Shown here one piece after another: positions 18,697 through 27,773 of a stretch of 64,000 nt of DNA. Numbering within the stretch: the stretch's first letter is position 1; the number at the start of each line of letters is the position of its first letter. A model generated the notes under the pieces. The model was not told the DNA's origin. It worked only from the letters and a program-made list of their open reading frames with translations, and ran no database searches. Source of the DNA: Candidatus Opimibacter iunctus (GTDB lineage: Bacteria > Bacteroidota > Bacteroidia > Chitinophagales > Saprospiraceae); NCBI GenBank assembly GCA_016716665.1, contig JADJVH010000002.1:459372-523371 (forward strand), in the 5' to 3' direction. The position numbers were made by a program, and so were the translations under genes.

Positions 18697-19454
18697 AGGG
18701 ACTGATCCTTTTGCAGATAGTAGAGGCGCAGGTATTTGAGGAATACCGCATGGGCGCTGTTGACCGCAATTGTATATCCAATCATGCCATCGAGAAATCC
18801 TGCCTTGAATATATAGTGGCGCATAAACCTGGCGATGGGCTTGTAGAGGATCTTGGGGATGCTTGAGGTTTTACCCTGGTTGTGCATCGCAATGGCTCCT
18901 ATGGTACTAAACCGGTCTATCTGCTTGAGATGATCGGAGATGCTGGCATAGGAGTAGTGGAGGATATCGCCTACCAGGTGCTTCATGTTTGACCCCAGGT
19001 TGAGTCTGAACCGGTCATGGGGATTGACGCCGGTCCACTGGCCTTTGGTGCGGTTGTACAGGCGGAGCTTGGTATCGGGGTACCAGCCGCTGTGGTGCAC
19101 CCATGTGCCGCAGTAGTTGGTCAGCCGGTGCATCGTATACCCATCGGCACCGGGATTGGGGAAGATAGCTGCGATAGCGGCTTTCAGGTGTGGAGTGAGG
19201 GCCTCGTCTGCATCCAGCGAAAGGACCCAGTCGTTTTTGGCTTTGGAGGTTGCAAAGTTTTTTTGTTCGATGTAGCCCAGGAAATCCTGTTCGATAACCG
19301 TAGCGCCCATGGAGCGGCAGATGTCGGCGGTGCTGTCTAAAGATCCGGAGTCTACGACCAGGATTTCGTCACCCAGGCCCTGGACGCTTTCGAGGCACCG
19401 GCGGATGTTGTGTTCTTCGTTGTAGGTGATGATGACAATAGATAGAGGGGTCAT
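18693..19454 (-). CDS. Glycosyltransferase family 2 (WaaE/KdtX-like)
   Basis: Start placed at ATG 19454, 15 bases inside a TTG-started frame, because a -7 box at 19472-19479 leaves a short leader and the GT2 fold starts at once (LSIVIITYNEEHNIRRCLES). DAD of the DXD motif is in VLSLDADEALTP. Overall layout, including the GYIEQKNFA segment and HDRFRL, fits the lipopolysaccharide-core GT2 group named after WaaE/KdtX (family knowledge). It is first in a two-gene minus-strand unit with a GT4 enzyme, suggesting envelope glycan assembly at the inner face of the membrane. Confidence 0.9.
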   Translation of the reverse strand: MTPLSIVIITYNEEHNIRRCLESVQGLGDEILVVDSGSLDSTADICRSMGATVIEQDFLGYIEQKNFATSKAKNDWVLSLDADEALTPHLKAAIAAIFPNPGADGYTMHRLTNYCGTWVHHSGWYPDTKLRLYNRTKGQWTGVNPHDRFRLNLGSNMKHLVGDILHYSYASISDHLKQIDRFSTIGAIAMHNQGKTSSIPKILYKPIARFMRHYIFKAGFLDGMIGYTIAVNSAHAVFLKYLRLYYLQKDQSL

Positions 19455-19471
19455 GGATACTGAATTCAATA

Positions 19472-19479
19472 CAAATTTA
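19472..19479 (-). promoter_or_regulatory. Candidate -7 box for the glycosyltransferase pair
   Basis: TAAATTTG on the minus strand matches the Bacteroidota -7 consensus TAnnTTTG and sits 17 bases before the chosen start of the GT2 gene. Confidence 0.55.
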
Positions 19480-19499
19480 GGATTTTTTAGGCTGTGGAT

Positions 19500-19622
19500 G
19501 AAAAGAGGCTCAAGAGGCCGAAATGGCTAAAGAGGCTGAAGAGTAAGAGGCTGAAGGCCAAGGGCCAAAAGGTCTAAAGAGGTCAAATGCCAAAGGCGAT
19601 TGGACGAAAGAGGCTAAGGGCA
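19500..19622. repeat. Short purine-rich repeat tract (AAAGAGGCTGAA type)
   Basis: Several units such as AAGAGGCTCAAGAGGCCG, GGCTAAAGAGGCTGAAGAG and GAAAGAGGCTAAGGGC. Same family as the tract at 61616-61770 and the in-frame tract in tricorn. Confidence 0.7.
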
Positions 19623-19630
19623 AATGTAAA

Positions 19631-20074
19631 TTAGGATGAAGATGTGATGTCGTGTTTGATTGTGGTGATAAGGTTTTGGATCATGCCTGAGATACGTCGT
19701 GAACGGACTATAGCTTCATTGCAGATGGACTCTTCGATGAGGCAAAGTTGATTTGCAATATACAATTGTGTTCGGAGTTCACCGGATGATCCTTTAGCAT
19801 AGTAAAGAAACCTTATAAACTCTTTATCAGATTGGCGCTCGAATACTTCTGCTACATTAGATGGAATCGAGATGGAACTTCTGATGATCTGGTCTTTGAT
19901 GGCATATTCTTTCGAATGGCTAAAAGCCCTATATATGTCGCAGGATAATTTGACTCCTTCCTGCCACACAATCAGGTCCTCGAATTGCTGATATTTTCTG
20001 TTTTCTTTGTTTTTGAGTGTATTAGATTCGTGATATGTTAAATGAATTGCCAAATGCAGTCCCATTAACCTCAT
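19631..20074 (-). CDS. Four-helix bundle protein (S23/IVP-like)
   Basis: 147 residues. The segment from about residue 28 (YQQFEDLIVWQEGVKLSCDIYRAF) to 140 matches the four-helix-bundle family first seen encoded in rRNA intervening sequences: IKDQIIRSSISIPSNVAEVFERQSDKEFIRFLYYAKGSSGELRTQLYIA. Family members often start close to the KYQQFEDL segment, so the first ~20 residues may not be translated, and the start is uncertain. The function is not established; such genes are scattered singly in Bacteroidota genomes. It lies between a repeat tract and ssb on the same strand. Confidence 0.85.
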   Translation of the reverse strand: MRLMGLHLAIHLTYHESNTLKNKENRKYQQFEDLIVWQEGVKLSCDIYRAFSHSKEYAIKDQIIRSSISIPSNVAEVFERQSDKEFIRFLYYAKGSSGELRTQLYIANQLCLIEESICNEAIVRSRRISGMIQNLITTIKHDITSSS

Positions 20075-20111
20075 GAGGCCTCTTCAGGGCCTCTTTCGCC
20101 TTTTCTTTTAG

Positions 20112-20137
20112 AAGAAAAAAGCGGGCCCGAAGGCCCG
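20112..20137 (-). terminator. Rho-independent terminator after ssb
   Basis: On the minus strand, stem CGGGCC / GGCCCG with a TTCG tetraloop, followed by a T-rich run (CTTTTTTCTTCT). It starts just after the ssb stop at 20144. Confidence 0.85.
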
Positions 20138-20143
20138 ACTCAT

Positions 20144-20488
20144 TTACTTATCCGCTGCTTCAAGCTTCTTGAAATCAGAGACGACAATCTCTGTCGTATT
20201 TCGCTTGACATCGTCCTTGCCGGTGTATTCGCGGTAGGCGAGTTTGCCTTCGACGTAAAGGCGCTGGCCCTTGGTAAAGATCTTGGCCATGACCTCGGCG
20301 GTCTTGCCCCAGGCGAGGAGGTTGTGCCAGGTGGTGACGGTTTCTTTCTTGCCATCATCATCCTTGCGGTATTCGTGGGTGGCCATGGACATGCGGGCCA
20401 TTTTCTTGCCTTCTGCGTATTCTTTGATTTCGATTTCCTGGCCGAGGAATCCGATGAGCTGTACGCGGTTGTCAACTGTTGAAAACAT
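20144..20488 (-). CDS. ssb: Single-stranded DNA-binding protein
   Basis: 114 residues forming one OB fold: VQLIGFLGQEIEIKEY, MARMSMATHEY, TTWHNLLAWGKTAEVMAKIFTKGQRLYVEGKLAYREY, and TTEIVVSDFKKLE. It binds single-stranded DNA during replication and repair. It is shorter than replicative SSBs and lacks the Gly/Pro-rich linker and acidic tail ending in aspartates and PF, so it may be an accessory paralogue (inference). It is followed by a strong terminator and appears monocistronic. Confidence 0.93.
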   Translation of the reverse strand: MFSTVDNRVQLIGFLGQEIEIKEYAEGKKMARMSMATHEYRKDDDGKKETVTTWHNLLAWGKTAEVMAKIFTKGQRLYVEGKLAYREYTGKDDVKRNTTEIVVSDFKKLEAADK

Positions 20489-20828
20489 GGTGAAGTGAAA
20501 TTTGATTGTGAAACGTTATGATATACACCTCCCCTCTATGGGAGATGATCCAAATATGGGGTGGTGGAAGGGACCTAGCCGTAATGTTTACGGATACTTA
20601 CGTAAGTAGCTGGATACTTACGTATACAAATTCCAGATAGGCCGGACATCCTGTTGCGGACATTAACAACCTTATTTTTGCGTGGTCAACGGTCTGATGC
20701 AATATTCGCCATTTGAGCTATGTTATAAGGTGCAAATAGCAAATACCACCACACCTCACCTTGAAAGATTAAAAGTATACCACACCAGGTACGAATTTAA
20801 TCCTGTTTAACAATCTAAAACACAAGCA
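20489..20828. promoter_or_regulatory. Intergenic region with direct repeat GGATACTTACGTA
   Basis: Between divergent ssb and the lipoprotein gene. GGATACTTACGTA occurs twice near 20592 and 20612, about 20 bases apart (roughly two helical turns), each containing the palindromic core TACGTA; a regulator site is possible. No exact TAnnTTTG box was found for either gene. Confidence 0.4.
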
Positions 20829-21296
20829 ATGAAAAGGGCAATGATCATCTGGTGTGCCGTATGCACATCTCTCCTGATGCTGACTTCCTGCGAAAAGGAA
20901 GGCAATGAAGGAAGCAATGAAGCAAAACTGAGTTCCAATGGCAGTGCAGAAAGCCACAACATGGGACAAAACTGTATGGACTGCCATCAGAAAGGCGGTG
21001 GAGGTGAAGGTTGGTTTACCGTAGCCGGTACGATCTACAGTGAAGCGAACAATTCCACAGTGCCAAACGGACTCGTGGAATTGTACACAGGACCTAATGG
21101 CACAGGTTCATTGGCCTACACCGTAGAGGTCGATTCCAGAGGTAACTTTTACTCTACAGAAAAAGTAAACTTTGGTGGTGGGTTATATCCAGTGACGGTC
21201 AAGGGCCAGTCCAGGCGATTTATGCCCGATCCCGTCAGCAATGGACAGTGTAATAGCTGCCATGGGGATAGTACGCACAAAATCTGGGGGAACTAA
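20829..21296 (+). CDS. Lipoprotein with two CxxCH motifs (possible c-type cytochrome)
   Basis: 155 residues. Lipobox LMLTSC at about residue 21, then a Gly/Glu/Ser-rich spacer. Two CxxCH haem-attachment motifs are visible: NCMDCHQ (~50) and QCNSCHG (~143). Between them lies a beta-rich segment (FTVAGTIYSEANNSTVPNGLVELYTG) like a CNA-B/carboxypeptidase-regulatory fold. If both motifs carry haem it would be a membrane-anchored periplasmic dihaem electron carrier; a metal-binding role is also possible. No partner oxidoreductase lies next to it. It is transcribed alone, divergent from ssb. Confidence 0.75.
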   Translation: MKRAMIIWCAVCTSLLMLTSCEKEGNEGSNEAKLSSNGSAESHNMGQNCMDCHQKGGGGEGWFTVAGTIYSEANNSTVPNGLVELYTGPNGTGSLAYTVEVDSRGNFYSTEKVNFGGGLYPVTVKGQSRRFMPDPVSNGQCNSCHGDSTHKIWGN

Positions 21297-21493
21297 AGTG
21301 AAGAATGATGCTTCGACCTGCTTTCGCTCAACCATGTGCTACAGCTCAGCAACCAAGTGAAGAATGAAAAGTCGGGCGTGAGAAGTGGGGCGTGGAGAGT
21401 GGGGCGTGCAGAAGGCAGTAAGAAGTGAGCAGTGCGGAGTGAGCAGGAGGCTGTAAGTATACTTCACTATCTTTATACGATATATCCTATCGA

Positions 21494-23664
21494 GTGAAGC
21501 AACACATCCTCCTGGTCAGTCCGCCGTTTACGCAACTCAACACGCCTTATCCGGCGACGGCTTACCTGAAGGGATTCCTCAATACACAGGGCATATCCGC
21601 CAGCCAGATGGATCTCGGGATGGAGACGATCCTTCAATTGTTTTCACAAAAAGGATTAGAGCAATTGTTCGCCACCGCAGAGGATCGGCGGTGGCGACAG
21701 GCTCGGTCAATGCGCAACGGATATATGCTCTGCGTGATTCCTATATCCATACCATTGACTCCGTCATCCGGTTTTTACAGGATGATGATCCGACGCTGGC
21801 GTATTTTATCTGCGAGCGCAATTTCCTTCCCGAAGCATCAAAGTTTGAACAGATCGATGATCTCGAATGGGCCTTTGGAACGATGGGTATCAGAGACAAG
21901 GCAAGACATATTGCTACACTGTATCTCGAGGACCTCAGTGATTTTATCACGGAGATCGCAGATCCACATTTTGGATTTAGCCGCTACGCAGAGCGCCTGG
22001 CGATGTCAGCAATTTCGTTTGATGGATTGTATGATGCGCTGCAGAAGCCATCGACGTTTATCACAGAGATGATGCTTTCGTTGTTGCAACATCACATCAT
22101 CGCAGACCAGCCAACATTGGTGAGTCTGTCGGTGCCTTTTCCAGGCAATCTATTTGCAGCCCTGAAGTGTGGGCAATGGATCAAGGCAAATCATCCTGAG
22201 ATCAAGGTGGTGATGGGTGGTGGGTATCCCAATACAGAGCTGAGATCAGTCTCCGATCCACGTGTATTTGAGTTTATCGACTTTATATGCCTCGATGATG
22301 GTGAGGCACCCTTGATGGTGCTAAACGATCATTTGGCAGGACGGACCAGCATCGAGATGCTCAAGCGAACATTTGTCCTTTCACAAGGAGAAGTGAAGTA
22401 TTGTAATGGAAGCCTGATACCTGATATCAAGCAAGAGAAAGTCGGCACGCCTGATTACAGAGGGCTGCCACTCAAGAAATATCTGTCAGTGATCCAACTC
22501 ACCAATCCGATGCACCGGTTGTGGAGTGATGGGCGATGGAACAAGCTCACCATGGCACATGGCTGCTATTGGGGCAAATGCACATTCTGTGATATCTCGC
22601 TCGACTATATCAAGAACTATGAGGCATCGTCCGCTACAGTCATAGTAGATCGTATGGAGACCTTGATCGCACAGACGGGTGAGCGTGGATTTCATTTCGT
22701 TGATGAGGCAGCTCCACCTGCGTTGATGAAAGCAGTAGCCCTTGAAATTTTAAAAAGGAAACTCGTCGTCAGTTGGTGGACGAATATTCGTTTTGAAAAG
22801 AGTTTTCATTACGATCTGTGCCGGCTGCTATCTGCATCCGGATGTATTGCCGTATCCGGTGGACTTGAAGTTGCGTCTGACAGATTACTTGCCTTGATTG
22901 CCAAAGGCGTGACGGTAGAACAGGTTGCAAGGGTCAATGAGCATTTCAATCGTGCTGGCATCATGGTGCATGCGTATCTGATGTATGGATTTCCGACGCA
23001 GACTACACAGGAGACGATTGATTCGCTCGAAGTGGTGCGGCAGATGTTTGAACAGGGTGTGATGCAATCTGCCTATTGGCATAGGTTTGCCATGACCGCG
23101 CATAGCCCTGTAGGCATGTATCCCGATCAGTTCGACGTGCAGACCATCACTCAAGGCGAGGGGACATTTGCCAACAATGACCTCGTCCATGCGGATCCTT
23201 CCGGTGCAGACCATGATCTCTTTGGTGCTGGGTTGAGTAAGTCGTTGTACAACTATATGCATGGAGTATGTCTCGATCATCCGCTTCAAAATTGGTTTAC
23301 ACACAAAGTCCCTGATACCACCTTGCCAACTAATCTCATAGAACGATTCCTCGCGAAGCCTGATGCGCGCGAAACGAAGACTAGTAACCTGATCATGTGG
23401 ATAGGCGGGCCGGTAAGATATGATACTGTTATGAGTGCATTGATCATTGCCGCAAAGCATGAGACAATCAGCATTAAGTGTCCATCAGCAGAGGGACAAT
23501 GGTTGGCCACTGTCTTAACGGATATGGCACCTGATAGTGCTGCGCCATGCACCTTTCAGAAGCTTCAGGATGATTATGTGTTGCATCGCTTTGAGGATTT
23601 TACATTGTTTTGGTTTGGAAAGGTGATGGAGGAGCTGAAGCAGCATGGATTATTAATCTTGTAA
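21494..23664 (+). pseudogene. B12-binding-type radical SAM protein, split by a frameshift near 21690
   Basis: The first frame begins at GTG 21494 with the N-terminus of a B12-binding radical SAM family (LLVSPPFTQLNTPYPATAYLKGFL). Around 21660-21695 the coding frame changes, and from 21691 (GTG) it continues for 657 residues to 23664 without interruption. This part has the end of the Rossmann-like B12 domain (VVMGGGYPNTELR) and the radical SAM core HGCYWGKCTFCDIS, which binds the 4Fe-4S cluster; the spacing is C-x4-C-x2-C rather than C-x3-C-x2-C. Later motifs (SGGLEVASDRLL, MYGFPTQTTQET) fit the fold. The substrate is unknown. It could be a real pseudogene, or a functional gene with one sequencing indel. 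Confidence 0.8.
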
Positions 23665-23673
23665 TTGGAATAT

Positions 23674-23890
23674 TAATGCCCCGTAGGGGCTAAAGGTCGG
23701 TAGCATTCAAACAGATATTTCATTCGTGCCCTGTAGGGGCACAACACGAGCATCCCAGGTCTGTGACTTGTGTATGGATTATTGTTGATGATGTAGAGCC
23801 GGATTAAGAAGCAGTCGAGTTGTGCCCCTACGGGGCACGATTGATATTTCTCAATGTTGGCTACCGACCTTTAGCCCCGATGGGGCATTA
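23674..23890. repeat. MITE-like 217-base inverted-repeat element
   Basis: Left arm TAATGCCCCGTAGGGGCTAA... and right arm ...TTAGCCCCGATGGGGCATTA are reverse complements over about 70 bases, including the inner GTGCCC(T/C)GTAGGGGCACAA segment; a ~75-base unpaired centre separates them. No transposase is encoded. It follows the radical SAM stop closely. Confidence 0.85.
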
Positions 23891-24047
23891 TATTTTTATT
23901 TCAAGAAAAGATCTGCCTCTGCCTGTCATGGCAGCATCCTGATAGAATATGAGTTAAAAAAATCTTAAGCTTCAGGTTTTCAAACACCCTGGTGTAACTT
24001 TTTGAAGGAGGGATCGTTTAAACCGAAATCGAAAAAACGCCACCTAT

Positions 24048-24854
24048 ATGAATTTCTTAAAATCAGTTATTGCCGGTATGATACTCCTCTCTGCCGGATG
24101 GGCAAATGCCCAGTCTATGTCTCTTGCACTTGAAGGCGAAGAATGGAAAGCCATTAAAGATTTTCCGGTACAGGGAAAAAACAAAATCTTTTCAAAGGAG
24201 AGCCTCACGTTTGGCGAATATAGAACGCTGGAAGTAGACCGCTCCTGGACGAAAGGCACACAAGCGACATCAGGGATCACAGTGGGTATCCCAACAGATG
24301 AGTTTTATAAGAAGCTCATCACCACTGATCATATCACCAGGAAGCAAACTCTTTATTTTGCGATGGGAGATGGTCAGGGCAACCAAAGTAAGGCGTATAG
24401 CCTGGCGCAACTGGATGCAAAGGATTTCAATATCGGCAACAGTCCGGTGAGCGCATTTAACCTGCTCCTCGACCTGGCCGGCCCAGGTGTGAAATCAGCC
24501 AATATTTCTTATACCAAGATCTATGTCGGACCTGAAGCAGAGGGTTGGGAACTGATCATCGACAACCAGGCCGCACAGGCACAACCCAAGAAGTACGTCG
24601 GGTACTTTGCAAAGAGCAGCACGGAGTATTACACCGTAGTCCCGACCGCTTATGTCAAGGACAAGAAAGGCAAGACCGGAAAGATGCCTTTCGGATCAGC
24701 GGGATTTGAAATCCGGAGCATGAACGGACAGCCATTGGCCGCAGTGTCGATCATCGACAAGGGAGTGATCTACCTGATGGATATAGATCCACAGGAGAAA
24801 CTGCTTCTGGCTACAGCCTGCACTGCCTTGTTGCTGCGACCCACAGATTTATAG
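24048..24854 (+). CDS. Secreted protein of unknown function
   Basis: 268 residues. Signal peptide MNFLKSVIAGMILLSAGWANAQ. The mature protein has alternating strands and no membrane helix or catalytic motif that I recognise. KTGKMPFGSAGFEIRS and LAAVSIIDKGVIYLMDI look like a closing beta domain. It is followed by a strong terminator at 24906-24947 and preceded by the MITE-like element, so it appears to be a single-gene unit. Export to periplasm or outer membrane is inferred only from the signal peptide. Confidence 0.7.
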   Translation: MNFLKSVIAGMILLSAGWANAQSMSLALEGEEWKAIKDFPVQGKNKIFSKESLTFGEYRTLEVDRSWTKGTQATSGITVGIPTDEFYKKLITTDHITRKQTLYFAMGDGQGNQSKAYSLAQLDAKDFNIGNSPVSAFNLLLDLAGPGVKSANISYTKIYVGPEAEGWELIIDNQAAQAQPKKYVGYFAKSSTEYYTVVPTAYVKDKKGKTGKMPFGSAGFEIRSMNGQPLAAVSIIDKGVIYLMDIDPQEKLLLATACTALLLRPTDL

Positions 24855-24905
24855 TCAAGAGCTTCATCCTTTTCAACCGGTTTAAAAGTGAACCGTGCCA
24901 ACAGA

Positions 24906-24947
24906 AGAGGCGATTGCCCGTAGTGGAAATCGCCTCTTTTTCTTTTT
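24906..24947 (+). terminator. Rho-independent terminator
   Basis: AGAGGCGATT and AATCGCCTCT form a 10-base stem with an 11-12 base loop, followed by TTTTTCTTTTT. It ends the 24048-24854 transcript. Confidence 0.9.
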
Positions 24948-24996
24948 GCCCGGTTCCTGTCAGGCTTCGTGTCATCTCAGGATGGCGGTAAAGGTT

Positions 24997-25004
24997 TATC
25001 TTTG
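24997..25004 (+). promoter_or_regulatory. -7 box TATCTTTG upstream of small lipoprotein
   Basis: Exact match to the Bacteroidota -7 consensus TAnnTTTG, 20 bases before the ATG at 25025 and just after the preceding terminator. Confidence 0.65.
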
Positions 25005-25024
25005 TGCCTTTAAAGCGAAACAAC

Positions 25025-25423
25025 ATGAAAGCAATAATCATATACTCGGTCCTCTTCATTGGTTTGACCGTAAGCATCATCAGTTGCAAGGAAGAGACCC
25101 CACAGACCCTCCTGGTCCGGAACTGGAAGCTGGCTGAATGGGTGACCGTGCCTTCCATGGGTATGTCTGATTCACTCAAGGCAGTGCTCATGAAATCAGC
25201 GACCATGGATTTTGCTGCAGACCGGAAGTTTACCTTCAAAGGCATGAGCCCTGAGCCACTGACTGGCAACTATGCTATCAGTCCGACCGGTAAATCTGTG
25301 ATTTTCTCACCAGCCAACTCAGAGACGACGTATGAGCATACCATACAGACCTTGACTAGGGATACACTGGTGCTCATCGATCAGATAGGGAATAAGCTCG
25401 TTTGCGTGCCGCAAACCGAGTAG
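25025..25423 (+). CDS. Small lipocalin-like lipoprotein
   Basis: 132 residues from ATG 25025; an in-frame codon upstream at 25004 would overlap the promoter box. Lipobox near SIISC (Cys ~20). The mature part begins LLVRNWKLAEW, a typical start of small lipocalin-like domains, and continues with RKFTFKG, GNYAISPTGKSVIFS and DTLVLIDQIG strands. The function is unknown; such proteins may bind small hydrophobic ligands. Its own promoter suggests independent expression. It resembles the next gene in size and layout but shares little sequence. Confidence 0.75.
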   Translation: MKAIIIYSVLFIGLTVSIISCKEETPQTLLVRNWKLAEWVTVPSMGMSDSLKAVLMKSATMDFAADRKFTFKGMSPEPLTGNYAISPTGKSVIFSPANSETTYEHTIQTLTRDTLVLIDQIGNKLVCVPQTE

Positions 25424-25640
25424 TACTTCACCTGAAAGGAATTGTTCTCTCGCTGGTTATTTCAGCTTGTGATGGTCCGGATTGACTAAGGCTTTGCTGC
25501 AGCTCACGTCATAGTCACCGTTCAATATCCTTGCGGGTCGTTTCATCCCCTTATTGTCCCCGTTCCTCCGCAGAAAGTTGTGACCATTTGCCTCTCAGGG
25601 TAGTTTTGATGTATTCAATAGCGAATTAAAAGAATACACT

Positions 25641-26099
25641 ATGAGACACCTGAATTTATTTTCCGCCCTTCTGCTTACGCTGTCAGCGTTACTGACCACG
25701 ACATCCTGCTCAAACTCCACGGACAACCCTGCAGATCTCACGCCCACCGTGATTCAAAACAATGTGCAGACCGGAGACTGGAAGATCACATCGTACATAG
25801 ATTCAGGCAAAGATGAAACCAGCCACTTCAGTGGTTATTTCTTCACCTTTAACAGCAATGGTACAATATCGGCTACCAATGGCAGCGTTACTAATGCCGG
25901 AACGTGGAGTCTTACAGACAGCAACAGTAATGATGACACGCCAGGTGTAGTGGACTTTACGATCCTTTTTAATCTGGGCAATGATTTTGACAACCTGAGT
26001 GAGGACTGGCAGATCCTGTCACAGACATCTAAGAAGATTGAACTGAAGCATGTCAGCGGCGGTAATGGAGGAACAGATTTCCTTACGTTTGAAAAGTAA
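25641..26099 (+). CDS. Small lipocalin-like lipoprotein
   Basis: 152 residues. Lipoprotein signal with lipobox TTTSC (Cys ~23) after MRHLNLFSALLLTLSALL. The mature part has a lipocalin-like pattern: TGDWKITSYIDSG, GYFFTFNSNGTISATNG, GTWSLTD, VDFTILF, WQILSQTSKKIELKH. This is a common Bacteroidota periplasmic family with unknown ligands. A hairpin with an 11-base stem lies about 110 bases downstream. Confidence 0.75.
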   Translation: MRHLNLFSALLLTLSALLTTTSCSNSTDNPADLTPTVIQNNVQTGDWKITSYIDSGKDETSHFSGYFFTFNSNGTISATNGSVTNAGTWSLTDSNSNDDTPGVVDFTILFNLGNDFDNLSEDWQILSQTSKKIELKHVSGGNGGTDFLTFEK

Positions 26100-26206
26100 T
26101 CAGTTGTGGAAACAAGAGAAATGGAATAAAGATTAAAGAAAGGTTTGGTTAACATTACGGTGTCCCGTTAAGACTTGGGTGAGATTTTAAAGGGATACCT
26201 TTCCAG

Positions 26207-26231
26207 GAGCGCATTTGGTACAAATGCGCTC
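26207..26231 (+). terminator. Hairpin downstream of lipoprotein gene
   Basis: GAGCGCATTTG / CAAATGCGCTC, 11 perfect pairs with a GTA loop, followed by TTGTCTATTT. The T tract is weak, so termination is possible but not certain. Confidence 0.55.
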
Positions 26232-26519
26232 TTGTCTATTTAGCCCCTTCTAAATTGCTTGCAGCAATTTTTCTCCTACTTCGGCTCCGCTCAGCACACC
26301 GCCTGTGATCCTTCACTAGAATAAATGCCGGGCATTTATTCGCTACGAAAACCCCGGGGTTAATCGAATTTTATATTTAATATGCTTCACAACCAACATA
26401 AGCCTTTAAGCTTCATAAGTTTTCTAAGCCCGCTTTGCAACAATTGCATTGACATTAGCATTATGTAGGCTGGCTTCATTTGAGTAAACTGTGGAGTATT
26501 TGCATCACAAGGAAATAAT
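26232..26519. other. Intergenic region with REP-like fragments
   Basis: Contains AATTGCTTGCAGCAATT (small palindrome) and CTTCGGCTCCGCTCAGCAC, related to the TTTCGACTCCGCTCAACGA repeats near 36.9 kb, and AACCCCGGGGTTAATCG, also present after 27536. These flank the next gene on both sides. Confidence 0.5.
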
Positions 26520-27536
26520 ATGGAAATAGGAATAGATAGTTTCGCGTCGGTCCCGGACCAGGCGAAGAGCACTGCTGCATCGAGAGAGCGGTCGATCGCC
26601 GAATTGCTCGACAGGATCGTGCATGCGGACCAGGTGGGGTTGGATGTATTTGGGATGGGGGAGCATCATCGCAGGGAGTTTATGGATAGTGCGCCGACCA
26701 TCTTGTTGGCTGCTGCTGCAGGGCGTACTAAAAACATCAGGCTGACCAGTGCGGTCACGGTGTTGAGTGCTGCAGATCCGGTGCGGGTGTTTCAAAACTT
26801 TGCCACGCTTGACCTGGTATCGGGCGGAAGGGCTGAGATGGTGGTAGGTCGTGGTTCATTTACAGAGGCGTTTCCTTTGTTTGGATTGAAGCTGCAGGAC
26901 TATGATGAACTCTTTGCCGAAAAGCTTGGCTTACTGCTGACGATCAGGGACCATGAGATTGTCAACTGGTCGGGTAAGTTCAGGCCGGCACTGGTTGACC
27001 AGGCGATCTATCCAAGGCCAGTGCAGGATCCGTTTCCGGTGTGGATTGGGGTAGGGGGTACGCCGCAGTCCTTTGTGCGCGCGGGTGCTCTGGGCCTGCC
27101 GTTGATGGTCGCCATCATTGGTGGCGAGACACATCGGTTCAGGCCGCTGATTGATCTCTACAGAGAGGCGGGCCGCAAGGCAGGGCATGCCCCTGAGAAA
27201 TTGAAAGTTGGATTGCATTCACTCGGATATGTCGCAGCGACTACAGAGGAAGCTGTCGCGGATTATTATCCCGGATATGCGGAGACCTTTACGCGGATAG
27301 GCCGGGAGCGTGGTTGGGCGCCTGTGACGCGATATGCCTTTGATGCGCAGAATGGTCCGTTGGGTGCATTGGTAGTGGGTAGTCCGGAGGAGGTAGCGGC
27401 TAAGATCCAGCGGCATAGTGAAGCTTTGGGGGGTATCTCCAGGTTTACCTTCCAGATGGACAATGCGGGTTTGTCGCATGACAAGCTAATGCAGGCGATT
27501 GGGTTGATCGGGGAGAGGGTATCGCCATTTTTTTAG
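26520..27536 (+). CDS. LLM-class (luciferase-like) flavin-dependent oxidoreductase
   Basis: 338 residues, one TIM-barrel domain of the bacterial luciferase-like family. Visible motifs: MEIGIDSFA start strand, ADQVGLDVFGMGEHHRREF, TKNIRLTSAVTVLSAADPVRVFQNFATLDLVSGGRAEMVVGRG (flavin phosphate region), and FPVWIGVGGTPQSFVRAGALGLPL. Family enzymes use reduced FMN, or F420 in other phyla, to oxidise small organic substrates; the substrate here is unknown. Cytosolic, with no signal peptide. It is flanked on both sides by AACCCCGGGGTTAA palindromes, so it could have been moved as a unit, but no transposase is seen. Confidence 0.92.
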   Translation: MEIGIDSFASVPDQAKSTAASRERSIAELLDRIVHADQVGLDVFGMGEHHRREFMDSAPTILLAAAAGRTKNIRLTSAVTVLSAADPVRVFQNFATLDLVSGGRAEMVVGRGSFTEAFPLFGLKLQDYDELFAEKLGLLLTIRDHEIVNWSGKFRPALVDQAIYPRPVQDPFPVWIGVGGTPQSFVRAGALGLPLMVAIIGGETHRFRPLIDLYREAGRKAGHAPEKLKVGLHSLGYVAATTEEAVADYYPGYAETFTRIGRERGWAPVTRYAFDAQNGPLGALVVGSPEEVAAKIQRHSEALGGISRFTFQMDNAGLSHDKLMQAIGLIGERVSPFF

Positions 27537-27627
27537 CCCCATCCAGATTTCTTGCTGCGCGAAATCTGTCACCCCTGTGTGCTGTGCAACCCCGGGGTTA
27601 AATCGAATTCCCCACTTTTTGGTATAG

Positions 27628-27762
27628 ATTGCATCTCATCTGGAAAAACTTTAAGGAGTCCTCGCCGGCTTTTACAGTATCCGGATCAACCAGCAGTGGA
27701 GGATCATTTTTAATTGGAAGGAGGGCAATGCCAATAATGTTAAAATTGTGGATTACCACTAA
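27628..27762 (+). pseudogene. Decayed HigB/RelE-type toxin, C-terminal remnant
   Basis: The frame reads IASHLEKL-stop-GVLAGFYSIRIN, then QQWRIIFNWKEGN and VKIVDYH-stop. The second half is the characteristic end of HigB toxins (FYSIRIN.QWRI.F...VDYH). A TAA at 27652-27654 interrupts it, a TAG lies at 27625, and no start or N-terminal half is recognisable. It ends 11 bases before the intact higA antitoxin gene, in the usual toxin-first order of higBA. The toxin is almost certainly inactive. Confidence 0.82.
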
Positions 27763-27773
27763 ACCATGCAAGC

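Noticed and set aside
26232..27620. Transposon carrying the luciferase-like gene, flanked by CCCCGGGGTTAA palindromes
   Set aside because: Flanking words are short and typical of dispersed REP sequences; no transposase or target duplication seen.
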